From positions 1-64,000 of the forward strand of contig NZ_MIET01000026.1 of NCBI RefSeq assembly GCF_003590335.1: a DNA stretch of 64,000 nucleotides, read 5' to 3'. A program made the position numbers and the translations under genes. Under the pieces are notes generated by a model. It was not told the origin of the DNA, made no database searches, and saw only the letters and a program-made list of their open reading frames with translations. Below are positions 8,287 to 19,182 of the stretch, one piece after another. This stretch comes from Pseudoalteromonas sp. MSK9-3 (GTDB taxonomy: Bacteria; Pseudomonadota; Gammaproteobacteria; Enterobacterales; Alteromonadaceae). Position 1 is the first letter of the stretch; each line of letters starts with the position of its first letter.

Positions 8287-10629
8287 ATGATAAAAAATAC
8301 TCTTTTCACATTTTCTTTGCTCATACCATTTGTGGGGCATAGTACAGAAACATCCAGTCCACTTCCTTACATTGAGCAATCCGCAAAAATTGATGGTGAA
8401 CTCACGGAACCGGCATGGGAACGAGCCAAAAAAATAACCATAAATAACGTCACATGGCCGCACGAAAATAGTCCTAGTCCAGTCGAAACTACCGCCTATG
8501 TTTATGAAAATGGCAGATCTTTATTTATTGGCTTTGAGGCTACTGATCCTCACCCTTCAAAAATTCGCGCTTTTTTTAGAGACAGAGATCGCGCTTGGGA
8601 TGACGACCTAGTAGGCATCAAAATAGATTCTTTTAATAATAATCGTTCTGCCTATCAATTCTTCATTAATCCCCTGGGAGTTCAGCAAGATTCGATTGAA
8701 AATGAATTAACCAAAAGCGAAAGCACATCGTGGGATGGAATATGGGACAGTGCCGGAAAAATTCACGACACCGGATATACCGTAGAGGTAGAAATCCCTT
8801 TGCGAGTCTTAAATTTCGACGATAATACAGACGTAAAAACCATGGCCATGGAGTTTTTACGATTCTACCCACGGAATGAACGTTTAAGACTATCGAGTAT
8901 GCAACTTACTCATGCCAATAATTGCTGGATCTGCCAAATGCCTCTTTACTCTGGCTTTAAAAAAGCCAAGCAAGGCAATAATGTCGCAATAATCCCCTCT
9001 CTTGTGCTCAACAGGTCGGAAACCAGAGACATCGACGGCTCAGATATCAACGACTGGGAAAGTAACAATAACACCGAACCCGGTCTAGATGTTAAATGGG
9101 CCATTACACCAGATATGACCCTAAATGCCACACTTAACCCAGACTTCTCTCAGGTTGAAGCTGACACAGGACAATTAAGTGTAAACAACAGTTTTAGTCT
9201 ATTCTTCCCGGAAAAACGTGCTTTTTTCTTGGATAATACTGACTACTTTTCTTCTTACACTAACCTTATTCACACCCGTAACGTTGCTGCACCAGACTAC
9301 GGGATCAAATTTACCAGCAATAAACAAGGCCACACATTTGCAGCCTTTGTTGCTAACGATGAACATTTAAACGTAATGATCCCTGGCAACTTAGGCTCTC
9401 GAATTGTTACTTTAGAACAAAAAAGCGATAACGCTGCACTGCGATATCGATACGACTTTGGTAATACGCTCTCCATTGGGACAACGACAACGCTAAGGCA
9501 AAGCGATGATTATAGTAATCAACTTGTCAGTATAGATAGTAAATATCAGCCAACGTCACATGATACGTTAAAGCTTCAATTATTTGCTTCAGACACCGAA
9601 TACTCGCAACCTTTTAGCGATGAGTTATGCGATGGAGAAAATGGGGATTGTAACTCTCAGCCTAAAACACCGTGCGAACAATTTAAAGACTGTGACTTCG
9701 ATGAAAGTACATTACGAGTGCTTAATAGTGATGACACAACAGGTATTGGATACCTTATCAATTACGAACACAACCAAAAATATTGGCGCATGTTCGGAAG
9801 CTATCGAAATCACGGTGCAGGGTTAAGATCTGACTTAGGCTTTATGTCACAAGTGGACTATAACAAATTTGTTACCGGGCTTGAGTATCGATGGTATGGA
9901 ACGAAAGATAGTTGGTGGAATAGAGCTAAGTGGTACACCGATTGGGATATAACCCACAATGAAGAAGGCGAATTACTAGAAAAAGAAGTGCAAACCAACT
10001 TTGCGGTGAATGGCCCGCTACAAAGCACATTTGATGTTGGAATTGAACATAGAAAGCGCACGGGCCTTCGACATGATCAGGCGCGCCTCAATATCAACGG
10101 CAATACAGATCGCTTTACCGAGAATAGAGTATGGACCTATATGGAATTCAAGCCTCTTTCTGGTGTATTTGCGAGTTTAAATTTGAGAACCGGCAACAAA
10201 CTTGATTTAAGTAATAACCGATTAGGGAAGGAGTACTTTGCACGGCCTGTTATTAATGTCAATTTAGGTAAACATTTTGAGGTTCGTTTACGCCACACCT
10301 ATGAGCAGCTTGAAGCACAAAGCTCAAACGTTTATACCGCGAATTTAACTGACATGCGGCTTACCTATCAATTTAACATTAATAGCTACTTAAGACTGGC
10401 CGTGATCCGTACCGACATAGATCGTAACCTCAGCAATTATATCGACCCTGATGTCAACGCCACCTATAAAGGGTTAAGTACTCAACTTTTATATAGTTAT
10501 AAAATTAACCCTCAGACTGTATTTTTTGCCGGCTATTCAGACAATGGGTATCAAGATGATGATCTAGAAAAAATAATTAAAGACAATAAAACTTTCTTCG
10601 CAAAGTTTAGTTACGCATGGTTAATGTAG
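8287..10629 (+). CDS. Exported CBM9-like/DUF5916 outer-membrane barrel protein
   Basis: About 780 aa from the ATG at 8287, which opens a signal peptide (MIKNTLFTFSLLIPFVGHS). The open frame extends up to a TTG at 8224 and includes another ATG at 8251, so the start is uncertain. Residues 25-200 look like a family 9 carbohydrate-binding-like domain (IDGELTEPAWERAKK, then GFEATDPHPSKIRAFFRDRD). The rest matches the DUF5916 pattern (NPDFSQVEADTGQLSVNN, FFPEKRAFFLDN) and ends in alternating aromatic strands with a terminal aromatic-rich strand, as in outer-membrane barrels. A Cys cluster occurs near residue 440-470. Function unknown; such proteins often accompany TonB-type nutrient systems, but none is adjacent. 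Confidence 0.75.
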   Translation: MIKNTLFTFSLLIPFVGHSTETSSPLPYIEQSAKIDGELTEPAWERAKKITINNVTWPHENSPSPVETTAYVYENGRSLFIGFEATDPHPSKIRAFFRDRDRAWDDDLVGIKIDSFNNNRSAYQFFINPLGVQQDSIENELTKSESTSWDGIWDSAGKIHDTGYTVEVEIPLRVLNFDDNTDVKTMAMEFLRFYPRNERLRLSSMQLTHANNCWICQMPLYSGFKKAKQGNNVAIIPSLVLNRSETRDIDGSDINDWESNNNTEPGLDVKWAITPDMTLNATLNPDFSQVEADTGQLSVNNSFSLFFPEKRAFFLDNTDYFSSYTNLIHTRNVAAPDYGIKFTSNKQGHTFAAFVANDEHLNVMIPGNLGSRIVTLEQKSDNAALRYRYDFGNTLSIGTTTTLRQSDDYSNQLVSIDSKYQPTSHDTLKLQLFASDTEYSQPFSDELCDGENGDCNSQPKTPCEQFKDCDFDESTLRVLNSDDTTGIGYLINYEHNQKYWRMFGSYRNHGAGLRSDLGFMSQVDYNKFVTGLEYRWYGTKDSWWNRAKWYTDWDITHNEEGELLEKEVQTNFAVNGPLQSTFDVGIEHRKRTGLRHDQARLNINGNTDRFTENRVWTYMEFKPLSGVFASLNLRTGNKLDLSNNRLGKEYFARPVINVNLGKHFEVRLRHTYEQLEAQSSNVYTANLTDMRLTYQFNINSYLRLAVIRTDIDRNLSNYIDPDVNATYKGLSTQLLYSYKINPQTVFFAGYSDNGYQDDDLEKIIKDNKTFFAKFSYAWLM

Positions 10630-10764
10630 TAATAACAAACTAATTTTTTATTTCTTTTGGCTATAAGCAATTTTAATATATCTTATAGCCATTCTTTACT
10701 TCTTTTTTCACTAAAGCCAAGTAAAGTGTGACAATAAGCAAACTTAAGTATTTAAGGGAACACA

Positions 10765-11733
10765 ATGTCTAAAATTTTCGCTGACAACAGTCAAACTATT
10801 GGTCAAACACCAGTCGTAAAACTTAACCGTGTCACAGGTGGTAACGTATACGCCAAGATCGAAGCACGTAACCCAAGCTTTAGTGTCAAATGCCGTATTG
10901 GTGCTTCAATGATTGGAGATGCAGAAAAATCAGGCCTACTCACTGAAGGTAAAGAAATCATTGAGCCAACATCAGGTAATACAGGTATTGCATTGGCATT
11001 TGTTGCAGCAGCACGCGGTTATAAATTAACTTTAACAATGCCCAACACAATGAGCTTAGAGCGTCGTAAATTACTTAAAGCACTCGGTGCAAACTTAGTC
11101 CTTACTGAAGGTGCTAAGGGTATGAAAGGCGCTATTGATAAAGCCAATGAAATTTTAGCAAGCGACCCTAGTAAGTATGTTTTACTACAACAATTCGAAA
11201 ACCCAGCTAATCCTCAAATCCACTTTGAGACAACGGGCCCAGAAGTTTTTGAAACAATGGATGGTAAAGTAGACTTTTTCGTTGCTGGTGTAGGTACTGG
11301 TGGGACAATCTCTGGTACAACCCGTTACTTGAAAAAAGAAAAAGGATTAGATGTTAAAGCAATCGCTGTTGAGCCAGTAGACTCTCCAGTGATCACACAA
11401 ACATTAGCGGGTGAAGAAGTTAAGCCAGGCCCTCATAAGATTCAAGGGATCGGTGCTGGATTCATTCCTGGCAACCTCGATTTAGAACTTATTGACGGCA
11501 CAGAGCTTGTTTCAAATGAAGATGCGATCGCTATGGCGCACCAACTTATGAAACATGAAGGTATCTTAGTGGGTATTTCATCAGGCGCGGCTGTTGTTGC
11601 TGCAAAGCGCTTAGCTGAAAAACCAGAAAATGCAGATAAAAATATTGTTGTTATTTTACCAAGTGCAACAGAGCGTTATTTATCTAGCCCAATGTTTGCC
11701 GATGAGTTCTCTGAACAAGAGCTTGTACAGTAA
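10765..11733 (+). CDS. cysK: Cysteine synthase A (O-acetylserine sulfhydrylase)
   Basis: 322 aa, PLP-dependent. It makes cysteine from O-acetylserine and sulfide. The PLP lysine is K42 in [10 protein letters not shown], the substrate loop reads [12 protein letters not shown], and the phosphate-binding [11 protein letters not shown] is intact. AAGGGAACACAATG provides a good ribosome site. A single-gene unit, with a terminator 18 bp downstream. Confidence 0.96.
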   Translation: MSKIFADNSQTIGQTPVVKLNRVTGGNVYAKIEARNPSFSVKCRIGASMIGDAEKSGLLTEGKEIIEPTSGNTGIALAFVAAARGYKLTLTMPNTMSLERRKLLKALGANLVLTEGAKGMKGAIDKANEILASDPSKYVLLQQFENPANPQIHFETTGPEVFETMDGKVDFFVAGVGTGGTISGTTRYLKKEKGLDVKAIAVEPVDSPVITQTLAGEEVKPGPHKIQGIGAGFIPGNLDLELIDGTELVSNEDAIAMAHQLMKHEGILVGISSGAAVVAAKRLAEKPENADKNIVVILPSATERYLSSPMFADEFSEQELVQ

Positions 11734-11750
11734 TTTCATTGTTTAATAAA

Positions 11751-11777
11751 AAACCGGCGTTTTGCCGGTTTTTTTAT
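11751..11777 (+). terminator. Rho-independent terminator of cysK
   Basis: AAACCGGC, 5-base loop, GCCGGTTT and a run of T. Strong terminator. Confidence 0.9.
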
Positions 11778-11883
11778 GTTTACTCATTTTACAGCTTACC
11801 TTGACTTAATAATGGAAAATAAACCAGTATTTCCTACACTTCCCTAAGAGAGTAACCAATTAAACTCTAGTAGGTAGTGATTA

Positions 11884-12777
11884 ATGCGTTGGCTTATATT
11901 TGTGTGTTCTGTGTTCATGTCTTTTCAGCTTCAAGCTGCAATCAATGTCGGTTATTTTAAAAATTCGACCTACCAGCTTGTTCAAGGAGAAAAGTACCAA
12001 ACAGGCTATTTATACAATGCCGCAGGTCCAAAAGGCCAACTTCACGTGGTCACGCTGGATTGGCCTCCATATATTGGTAATTCACTGTGCAACAAAGGTT
12101 GGGTATTTCAATTTGCCGTCTCATTATTAGCTGAGCAAGGGTACAGTGTTTTTATTGAATTTTTACCCTGGGCCCGCGCGGTCAGAGCTACAGAACTAGG
12201 TAAAGCAGATATACTAATGCCCGAGTATTATATTGAAGACTCTGCCCCCTCAGACTACGTAAAAGATAAAACTCGACGTGAAGTGCTCGCACTCTCCAAT
12301 GCATTCTCTGGTGGAGAAATTGCTTTTTTAAAACGTAAAGGAGAAGCCGATCGTTATAATGGCAACTTAAACTCCCTCAAAGGTGAAAAGATTGGTGTAG
12401 TAAGAGGCTATCAAAATACCCCAAAATTTGATGCTATGATGGACAATAACGAGTTTGCGATTGTTGAAGCAGTTGATGACCTACAATTAGTTAAGTTACT
12501 GGTGGGAGGGCGTGTTAACTTAATTATCGGCGATCCTAAAGTGCTGCGCTTTACGGTTAATTACTCTGACCTATCAAAACCAGAAAAAGTAACTTTATTA
12601 AGAAATATTGAAAATGAGTCTTTGCCAATAAAGTACAATCACCTGTACTTTGCACTAAGTAAAAATAAACCCAAATGGCGCAATGTGTTATCGGATATCA
12701 ACCGAGCTTTATATATGTTTGAAAACAGCGAAGAAACAAATCGTATCATCGAAATGGGAAGCTCTGAGTGTTACTAA
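11884..12777 (+). CDS. Periplasmic solute-binding protein (SBP_bac_3-like)
   Basis: 297 aa with signal peptide (MRWLIFVCSVFMSFQLQA). The body has the type II binding-protein pattern: LDWPPYIG early, FLPWARAVRATELGKADILMP, then a second lobe with EKIGVVRGYQNTP. Many Alteromonadales carry such stand-alone proteins without ABC permease genes, and none is adjacent here. It may bind an amino acid-like solute for transport or sensing; the ligand is unknown. Ends 24 bp before the convergent RIO kinase gene. Confidence 0.7.
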   Translation: MRWLIFVCSVFMSFQLQAAINVGYFKNSTYQLVQGEKYQTGYLYNAAGPKGQLHVVTLDWPPYIGNSLCNKGWVFQFAVSLLAEQGYSVFIEFLPWARAVRATELGKADILMPEYYIEDSAPSDYVKDKTRREVLALSNAFSGGEIAFLKRKGEADRYNGNLNSLKGEKIGVVRGYQNTPKFDAMMDNNEFAIVEAVDDLQLVKLLVGGRVNLIIGDPKVLRFTVNYSDLSKPEKVTLLRNIENESLPIKYNHLYFALSKNKPKWRNVLSDINRALYMFENSEETNRIIEMGSSECY

Positions 12778-12801
12778 AGTTAACACCCAGAATAACAGCA
12801 G

Positions 12802-13659
12802 CTAAGGCGCTTCATTGCCCGCTTTTATACGTGCTTGTCGTTCTTGCTCTTCGGCCATAGCAGCGCTAATTTCATCTAACACCGCACTAACATCTGCACT
12901 TTGCAATTCTTCCTCAAATATTCCTGTTAATACAGAGTGTGGCGTTAAGTTACCTTCTTCAAACAGTGCCCACATTTCTTTTGCATAATTTGTATGGCGT
13001 AATGCTGGAGCGTATTCACCGTAATACCGGCGCATATTATTCACATCTCGCTCAAACATTGCTTGTGCACTGTTGTTTGCAGCGGCATTAACTGCTTGAG
13101 GCAAGTCAATGATCACTGGACCATTACCATCAACTAATACATTAAACTCAGATAAGTCACCATGTATTAACCCAGCACATAACATAAGACGAATATAATG
13201 CATCATTAATGTATATTGTCTGATTGCTTCTTCTTCAGACATACTGACTGCGCCAAGTTGAGGAGCGACATTACCCTCGTCATCTGATACCAGTTCCATC
13301 AGCAAGACACCATCAACGCAACAATAACTTGCTGGCACTCTCACACCAGCAGCAGCAAGTCGAGATAGCGCATCAACCTCGGCGTTTTGCCACACTTCTT
13401 CCTCAAGTTGACGACCATAGTTAGAACGCTTGCTCATCGCTCGAGCTTGACGACCTCCGCGTACTTTTCGCCCTTCCTGATATTGAGCTGCCTTTTTAAA
13501 GCTGCGTTTCATCGCATCTTTATACACTTTCGCACAGCGAATGTGTTGACCACATCTTACAACAAAAACATCTGCTTCTTTGCCACTCATTAACCGACTA
13601 AGTACTGCATCAATTAAGCCATCATCAACCAATGGCTGTAAACGTTTAGGTATTTTCAC
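12802..13659 (-). CDS. RIO1-family serine/threonine protein kinase
   Basis: 285 aa; starts at GTG (13659) with AGGGA just upstream. RIO kinase features are clear: a flexible ATP-loop region (SGKEADVFVVRCGQ), catalytic loop LIHGDLSEFNVLV, and the metal-binding IIDLPQAVN that replaces DFG. The C terminus is acidic and glutamate-rich. Eukaryal and archaeal RIO1 acts in ribosome maturation; the bacterial role is not settled. Single-gene unit on the minus strand. Confidence 0.88.
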   Translation of the reverse strand: MKIPKRLQPLVDDGLIDAVLSRLMSGKEADVFVVRCGQHIRCAKVYKDAMKRSFKKAAQYQEGRKVRGGRQARAMSKRSNYGRQLEEEVWQNAEVDALSRLAAAGVRVPASYCCVDGVLLMELVSDDEGNVAPQLGAVSMSEEEAIRQYTLMMHYIRLMLCAGLIHGDLSEFNVLVDGNGPVIIDLPQAVNAAANNSAQAMFERDVNNMRRYYGEYAPALRHTNYAKEMWALFEEGNLTPHSVLTGIFEEELQSADVSAVLDEISAAMAEEQERQARIKAGNEAP

Positions 13660-13876
13660 GGGGTCCCTGTTAGGTTAGTAAACATCACTCATGATGCTCT
13701 ATGATTATATATGTGTTGAGGTGAAAACTCAGAACAATAGTGTTCTGATTTGCGTACCCACACTAGATTGTTTCATCGTAACATTACTTGATTGCGAAAG
13801 GATAGACCTTCCCCTTGGTTCGAGAAAAATCTCAACGTTCTACTAAAAATATTGTTTTACTTTAGACTTAAATGCA

Positions 13877-13914
13877 ACACATAAAAAGGGGCCAGTTGGC
13901 CCCTTTTTATGTGT
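13877..13914 (-). terminator. Terminator of putP
   Basis: A perfect 17-bp inverted repeat around AGTT, with GGGGCC core and flanking A/T runs, just past the putP stop. It would work on either strand. Confidence 0.9.
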
Positions 13915-13926
13915 AAATGCCAAAGT

Positions 13927-15420
13927 TTATAAATTACTTTGTACTTTTTTAAATAACTGCTGAATACGTTCATGAGGCTCAGAGGTCGCTAAGCTCACAA
14001 CAACGATAGCAACCGACGACACGATAAACCCAGGTACTATTTCGTAAATATGACTACTTAAACTTTGCCCAGCAATCTCAATCGGTGCATAAATCCATAC
14101 TAATACCGTTACAGCACCCGATACCATACCAGCCAACGCACCCGCAAAATTCATACGTTGCCAAAATAAGCTCAGCAATACCAATGGTCCAAATGCAGCG
14201 CCAAAGCCAGCCCATGCATTGCTCACTAAATCTAGAATAGAGCTATTTCTATCATGCGCTAAATAAATCGCCAAAATAGCAACAGCTGCAACACTAATGC
14301 GTCCTATCAAAACCAGCTCTTTATCCGTCGCATTTCGGTTAATGAAAATTTTGTAGAAATCTTCCGTTAAAGAGCTTGAACTCACTAATAATTGTGATGA
14401 AATCGTGCTCATGATAGCGGCCAATATTGCTGCTAATAAGAACCCTGCAATAAGTGGGTGAAATAGCAACTCAGACAAAACTAAAAAAATTGTTTCAGGG
14501 TCTTTTACAACAATGCCATTTTCATGTGTATAAGCCGCACCAAATACACCAGTTGCAACAGCACCGAGTGCTGCAATTATCATCCAGCTCATACCTATAC
14601 GGCGTGCTGTCGGCATATCCTTTACGCTTCTAACAGACATAAAACGTACGATGATATGTGGTTGACCAAAATATCCCAGCCCCCAAGACATCGCAGAAAT
14701 AATCCCAATTGCACCACCCGCACCAATCCAAGTAAGCATTTGTGGATTAACCGCATTGAGTGTCGATGACAAAGGATTGTCTAAGAGTGAATAAGTGACT
14801 GCTGGCACTAATATTAGCGCAATGAACATAATACAGCCTTGCACAAAGTCGGTTAAGCTTACCGCTAAAAATCCACCAAACAATGTATAAAGCACAACTA
14901 CACCCGTTGTAATGTATAGCCCTGACTCATAACTCATACCAAATGAGTTTTCAAATAGCTTACCACCAGCTACCACGCCTGAAGAGGTATAAAGTGTGAA
15001 GAAAACGATGATAACCAAGGCTGATACAATGCGTAATGCATTACCTTTGTCTTCAAAGCGGTTAGCAAAGTAATCAGGAATGGTGATCGCATCATTCGCT
15101 AATTCAGTGTAAACACGTAATCTCGGTGCCACTAATAAGTAGTTTAACCATGCTCCAATCACTAAACCGATCGCTATCCAAGTACTGCTAAACCCAGTGA
15201 CAAACATGGCCCCAGGTAAACCCATTAAGATCCACCCACTCATGTCAGATGCACCAGCTGATAAAGCAGCAACACTCGGTGACAGACTACGCCCACCTAG
15301 CATATAACCTGATACATCACTGGTTGATTTACGATAGGCGTACAACCCAATGCCCAACATAACCACAAAATATAGTACTAACGAAATAATCGTACCTAAT
15401 TCCAAAGCTATCTCCTTCAT
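13927..15420 (-). CDS. putP: Sodium/proline symporter
   Basis: About 497 aa from the ATG at 15420 (ATG at 15429 and TTG at 15438 are alternatives; none has a strong ribosome site). SSS-family carrier with about 13 hydrophobic segments. The conserved stretch GGRSLSPSVAALSAGASDMS matches PutP closely, including the residues that form the Na+ and proline sites in E. coli PutP. Imports L-proline with Na+, for nutrition or osmoprotection in a marine cell. No putA is nearby. Monocistronic. Confidence 0.9.
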   Translation of the reverse strand: MKEIALELGTIISLVLYFVVMLGIGLYAYRKSTSDVSGYMLGGRSLSPSVAALSAGASDMSGWILMGLPGAMFVTGFSSTWIAIGLVIGAWLNYLLVAPRLRVYTELANDAITIPDYFANRFEDKGNALRIVSALVIIVFFTLYTSSGVVAGGKLFENSFGMSYESGLYITTGVVVLYTLFGGFLAVSLTDFVQGCIMFIALILVPAVTYSLLDNPLSSTLNAVNPQMLTWIGAGGAIGIISAMSWGLGYFGQPHIIVRFMSVRSVKDMPTARRIGMSWMIIAALGAVATGVFGAAYTHENGIVVKDPETIFLVLSELLFHPLIAGFLLAAILAAIMSTISSQLLVSSSSLTEDFYKIFINRNATDKELVLIGRISVAAVAILAIYLAHDRNSSILDLVSNAWAGFGAAFGPLVLLSLFWQRMNFAGALAGMVSGAVTVLVWIYAPIEIAGQSLSSHIYEIVPGFIVSSVAIVVVSLATSEPHERIQQLFKKVQSNL

Positions 15421-15687
15421 TATGAGCATTCTTGTCAATGAAAATTATCCAACAACCGCCTTTCTGATTGTCATTAAATAGAATGCTTTATTAGTTTTGC
15501 GTGACTATAACACGTCTCTTTCAACTACCCCAGTACAGCGAGTTTACCAAGTAAATATGCGTGATAAAGCATCGTTTTAACAGCTAAATCCATACCAAAA
15601 GATGAAACAATCAGAAAAAAATAATGAATTACTACTCAACATAACTTATATTGACTTTAAAGTTGTATTAAATGAGAACAGTTGTAG

Positions 15688-16911
15688 ATGTATTTTTATG
15701 CGGCGCGCCAACCTATTTTAGACATCAATAAAGAATTAGTAGGCTATGAGTTACTTTTTCGCGATGGTGTTGATAATGTTTTTCCTAATATTGACGGTGA
15801 CGAAGCGACTTCTCGTTTAATTGAAGGCAGTCAGTTTAACTTTGGCTTAGATGATTTGACTGACAACAAACCCGCTTATATTAATTTCACCCTTGAAACG
15901 ATACTCAAAGGCTACCCAACTATGCTCAGTCGCGAGCAAGTGGTGATAGAAATTTTGGAAACCGTTCAACCCGGCAAGCGGCTTCTTGCAGCAGTGCAAG
16001 ACTTAAAAGACAAAGGCTACACCATTGCCCTAGATGACTATCAACATCAAAAAGTATGGCGTCATTTCTATCCATTTGTCGACCAAATCAAAGTCGACTT
16101 TCTAACCACATCTCATGAACAAATCGTCGAAATTATTGATGCTACCAAATCATTTAGCAATATAAAGCTGGTCGCAGAAAAAGTAGAAACCTACGAGCAA
16201 TATCAACAAGCTATTGAGTGGGGCTTTAGCTTATTTCAAGGGTTCTTTTTTGCCAAACCCGAAATGGTACAAAGCAAAGCCCTGCCCCCGTCAGAAATGG
16301 CGCTCGCTGAGCTTCTATATGAAACCTCCAGCGTTGATGTCGACTTACAAAGAATTACCGGCGTATTTGAACGCGATGTTAACCTATCATACAAGTTATT
16401 ACGGTACTCCAACTCTGCAGCATTTAAACGCAGAGCCGAGATAAGCACCATTAAGCAAGCACTCGTTGTCCTTGGTAATGCTGAATTAAAGAAATTTCTA
16501 TCTTTGCTTTTTGCGGCTCAAGTCTCAGCAGAAAAACCTATGGAATTAATAAAGCTGTCGTTAACGCGGGCACGCTTTTGCGAGCTACTCGCGACACAAA
16601 AACATGATAAACATCACATCGGCACCGCTTTCTTAACTGGCATGATGTCGTTAATGGATGCCATACTTGATGAAACGATGGACAGTGTGATGAATAAGCT
16701 CCCATTGGTCATTGAGATCAAAGATGCATTGCTCGACGCCAAGGGGACTTTAGCTGACTATTTATCTATCGCGACCGAATATGAACAAGCTCAGTGGGAT
16801 AAAGCACAAGTAAACTGTAATAAAATTAACTTAGACCCCGCTTGTCTGCCCGAAATTTACAATGATGCCGTTAGTTGGAGCAATGAACAAATGCAGGTGA
16901 TTGAGCGATAG
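15688..16911 (+). CDS. EAL-HDOD signalling protein (YuxH type), probably non-catalytic EAL
   Basis: 407 aa. Residues 1-200 form an EAL-like domain, but the signature is YELLFRD instead of EALLR, so cyclic-di-GMP hydrolysis is unlikely; other parts remain (EILETVQPG, IALDDYQ, KVDF, AEKVET). Residues about 200-390 are an HDOD domain (DVNLSYKLLRYSNSAAF...IKQALVVLGN), an HD-like module without the metal residues. Such proteins act as protein-interaction regulators, for example of motility and attachment. Single gene. Confidence 0.85.
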   Translation: MYFYAARQPILDINKELVGYELLFRDGVDNVFPNIDGDEATSRLIEGSQFNFGLDDLTDNKPAYINFTLETILKGYPTMLSREQVVIEILETVQPGKRLLAAVQDLKDKGYTIALDDYQHQKVWRHFYPFVDQIKVDFLTTSHEQIVEIIDATKSFSNIKLVAEKVETYEQYQQAIEWGFSLFQGFFFAKPEMVQSKALPPSEMALAELLYETSSVDVDLQRITGVFERDVNLSYKLLRYSNSAAFKRRAEISTIKQALVVLGNAELKKFLSLLFAAQVSAEKPMELIKLSLTRARFCELLATQKHDKHHIGTAFLTGMMSLMDAILDETMDSVMNKLPLVIEIKDALLDAKGTLADYLSIATEYEQAQWDKAQVNCNKINLDPACLPEIYNDAVSWSNEQMQVIER

Positions 16912-17064
16912 ACGTTACACTATTCGACTCAGCCCCTATAAATCGAATTAATATTTGACTTACATCAAAGGTAAGTCAAAACCTCTCACAGTGCGACAAT
17001 CTGTCACACTGCAAGCAACACACAAATCTATAAAATCCATCATAAATTAATGACTTGAGACATT

Positions 17065-19086
17065 ATGATGGAAAAAACAATTCTGAGCATAGCATTACTC
17101 ACGGCAATAAGTACTCACGCTGAAAACTCTGACCTCGAACGTATCGTCGTCGTTGCTCCTATGCACTCCCCCCTTGATATAAAAACAGATCCTAAATTAC
17201 CGCGCCAACCTCTCCCTGCACAAGACGGCGCTGACTTACTGTCTAGTATTAGCGGTTTCTCTTTAATAAAAAAAGGGGCCGCAAGCAGTGATCCTGTGTT
17301 TCGAGGTATGGCGGGTTCTCGACTAAATATCATAACCGATGGTGGTCTTACACTTGGCGGGTGTGGTAATCGAATGGATCCGCCCACGGCGTACATTACT
17401 CCGCAATCTTATGATTCGCTGACTGTCATAAAAGGACCACAAACCGTATTGTATGGTTCAGGTAATAGCGCCGCAACCGTGGTCTTTGAGCGTATCAACG
17501 AACGCTTAGAGCAAAGCGGTGTTTCTGGTTTCGCCAACGCAGTCATAGCCAGTGCAGAACGTCGAAGCCTTAATACAGACGTAAAAGCAGGTACTCAAGA
17601 TTATTATATGAGATTAGCAGGCAGCTACAGCCGTGCTGATGATTTTTCTGATGGCGATAACACGCCTATTCATTCCAAATACAAACGCTGGAATGCCGAC
17701 GCTGAATTTGCCTATACTCCTGCAGATGACAAAATAATAAGCCTCAGTTTCGGGCAAAGTGATGGTGAAGTCGCATATGCTGACCGCATGATGGATGGTA
17801 GCCTATTTGATAGAACGCACTCAGCGATAAAAACTGATTGGGCAATAGACCATGCCCTCATTAACAATGTTGAAGCGCAATGGTACTACAACAATGTTGA
17901 TCATGTGATGGATAACTATAGCTTGCGTCCGTTTACCGCAACCATGATGATGAAAACTCCAACCGCATCTAACCCAGATCGCCGTACGCAGGGTGGTAAA
18001 ATCGTATTTGATGCGTACTTTGATGACGCAAACTCAGTGATATTTGGTATTGACCACCAGCAAGACCGCCATCGAAACCGAATTAGTCGAAACCAACCCA
18101 TCACGCCTTATGAAACACTTACGCGCATCACTGATGGAGAGTTTAAAAAAACCGGCCTGTTCACTGAATATGAATACAAGCTCAATGCCAAACAGCAGCT
18201 TATTTCTGGCCTTAGGCTCGATCGCTGGCAGGCAACAGATAAGCGCCAAAATATTTCGGTGATGATGAAAACAATGCCTAACCCTACCGCATCTTTAACC
18301 CGTAAAGACACTTTATGGAGTGGCTTTGCACGATTACAGCAACAAAATAACAACAGCAGCTACTTTGTTGGCCTGGGTCACACTGAGCGGTTTCCTGATT
18401 ATTGGGAGTTACTGGGCGGTGGGCGTCAAAGCCCTAATAGCCTCAGTGCGTTCAATACCAACATTGAAAAAACGAACCAAATCGATGTGGGGATGTTACA
18501 TAAAGCAAAGCGGTGGCAAGGGTCTGTTTCATTCTTCTACAGCCATATTGCTGACTATATTTTAACTGATAATTTATATGGTAATGCAGCGATGACAAAA
18601 AAAGTCACGCGTAATGTCGATGCCCAAACTTATGGCTTTGAAGCTGATATCAGTTATGACCTAACCAAAAATTGGGTCACAGGTGCGAGTATAAATTATG
18701 TCCGCGCGAGTAATTTATCGGATAATAGCCCGCTTGCTCAGCAACCTCCCCTACAGGCTCGATTTACACTCGATTATCAACGCACAAACTGGCATATGGG
18801 TCTGCTTTGGCGTTTAGTCGCAGCTCAACATCGCATTGCAGTCGGCCAAGGCAATATTGCCGGCCAAGACATAACTGATTCAACGGGCTTTGGGACATTG
18901 GCGCTTAACGCCAGTTACAGTCAAACAGAGTCACTTGATTGGAGTGTCGGTATCGACAATTTACTTGATAAGACCTACAGTGAGCACCTGAGCAAATCAG
19001 GCAGTGCTGTCAGTGGTTACCCTCAAATAGGTAAAATCAACGAAGCAGGCTTAACCTTTTGGCTCAACGCTAACTGGCGGTTTTAA
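17065..19086 (+). CDS. TonB-dependent copper receptor (OprC/NosA type)
   Basis: 673 aa with signal peptide (MMEKTILSIALLTAISTHA). Plug domain residues about 45-170, including GGCGNRMDPPTAYITPQSYD and IKGPQTVLYGSG, which is the signature of the OprC/NosA copper receptor group. The remainder is a 22-strand barrel ending in an aromatic residue (NANWRF). Two putative surface loops are Met-rich (TATMMMKTP near residue 293 and SVMMKTMPNP near 400), fitting Cu(I)/Cu(II) capture. The CxxM-type motif in the plug is also consistent. Not part of an obvious operon. Confidence 0.87.
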   Translation: MMEKTILSIALLTAISTHAENSDLERIVVVAPMHSPLDIKTDPKLPRQPLPAQDGADLLSSISGFSLIKKGAASSDPVFRGMAGSRLNIITDGGLTLGGCGNRMDPPTAYITPQSYDSLTVIKGPQTVLYGSGNSAATVVFERINERLEQSGVSGFANAVIASAERRSLNTDVKAGTQDYYMRLAGSYSRADDFSDGDNTPIHSKYKRWNADAEFAYTPADDKIISLSFGQSDGEVAYADRMMDGSLFDRTHSAIKTDWAIDHALINNVEAQWYYNNVDHVMDNYSLRPFTATMMMKTPTASNPDRRTQGGKIVFDAYFDDANSVIFGIDHQQDRHRNRISRNQPITPYETLTRITDGEFKKTGLFTEYEYKLNAKQQLISGLRLDRWQATDKRQNISVMMKTMPNPTASLTRKDTLWSGFARLQQQNNNSSYFVGLGHTERFPDYWELLGGGRQSPNSLSAFNTNIEKTNQIDVGMLHKAKRWQGSVSFFYSHIADYILTDNLYGNAAMTKKVTRNVDAQTYGFEADISYDLTKNWVTGASINYVRASNLSDNSPLAQQPPLQARFTLDYQRTNWHMGLLWRLVAAQHRIAVGQGNIAGQDITDSTGFGTLALNASYSQTESLDWSVGIDNLLDKTYSEHLSKSGSAVSGYPQIGKINEAGLTFWLNANWRF

Positions 19087-19182
19087 TCACTCATAACGTT
19101 TCAGGGTATATGGTTTTGCTTTATTAAAGCGCCTACCCTGATACACTAATACAACAACACAGCATATTATTAAACGGTATCA

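Noticed and set aside
10630..10764. Riboswitch or T-box before cysK
   Set aside because: Short AT-rich leader without recognisable conserved structure.
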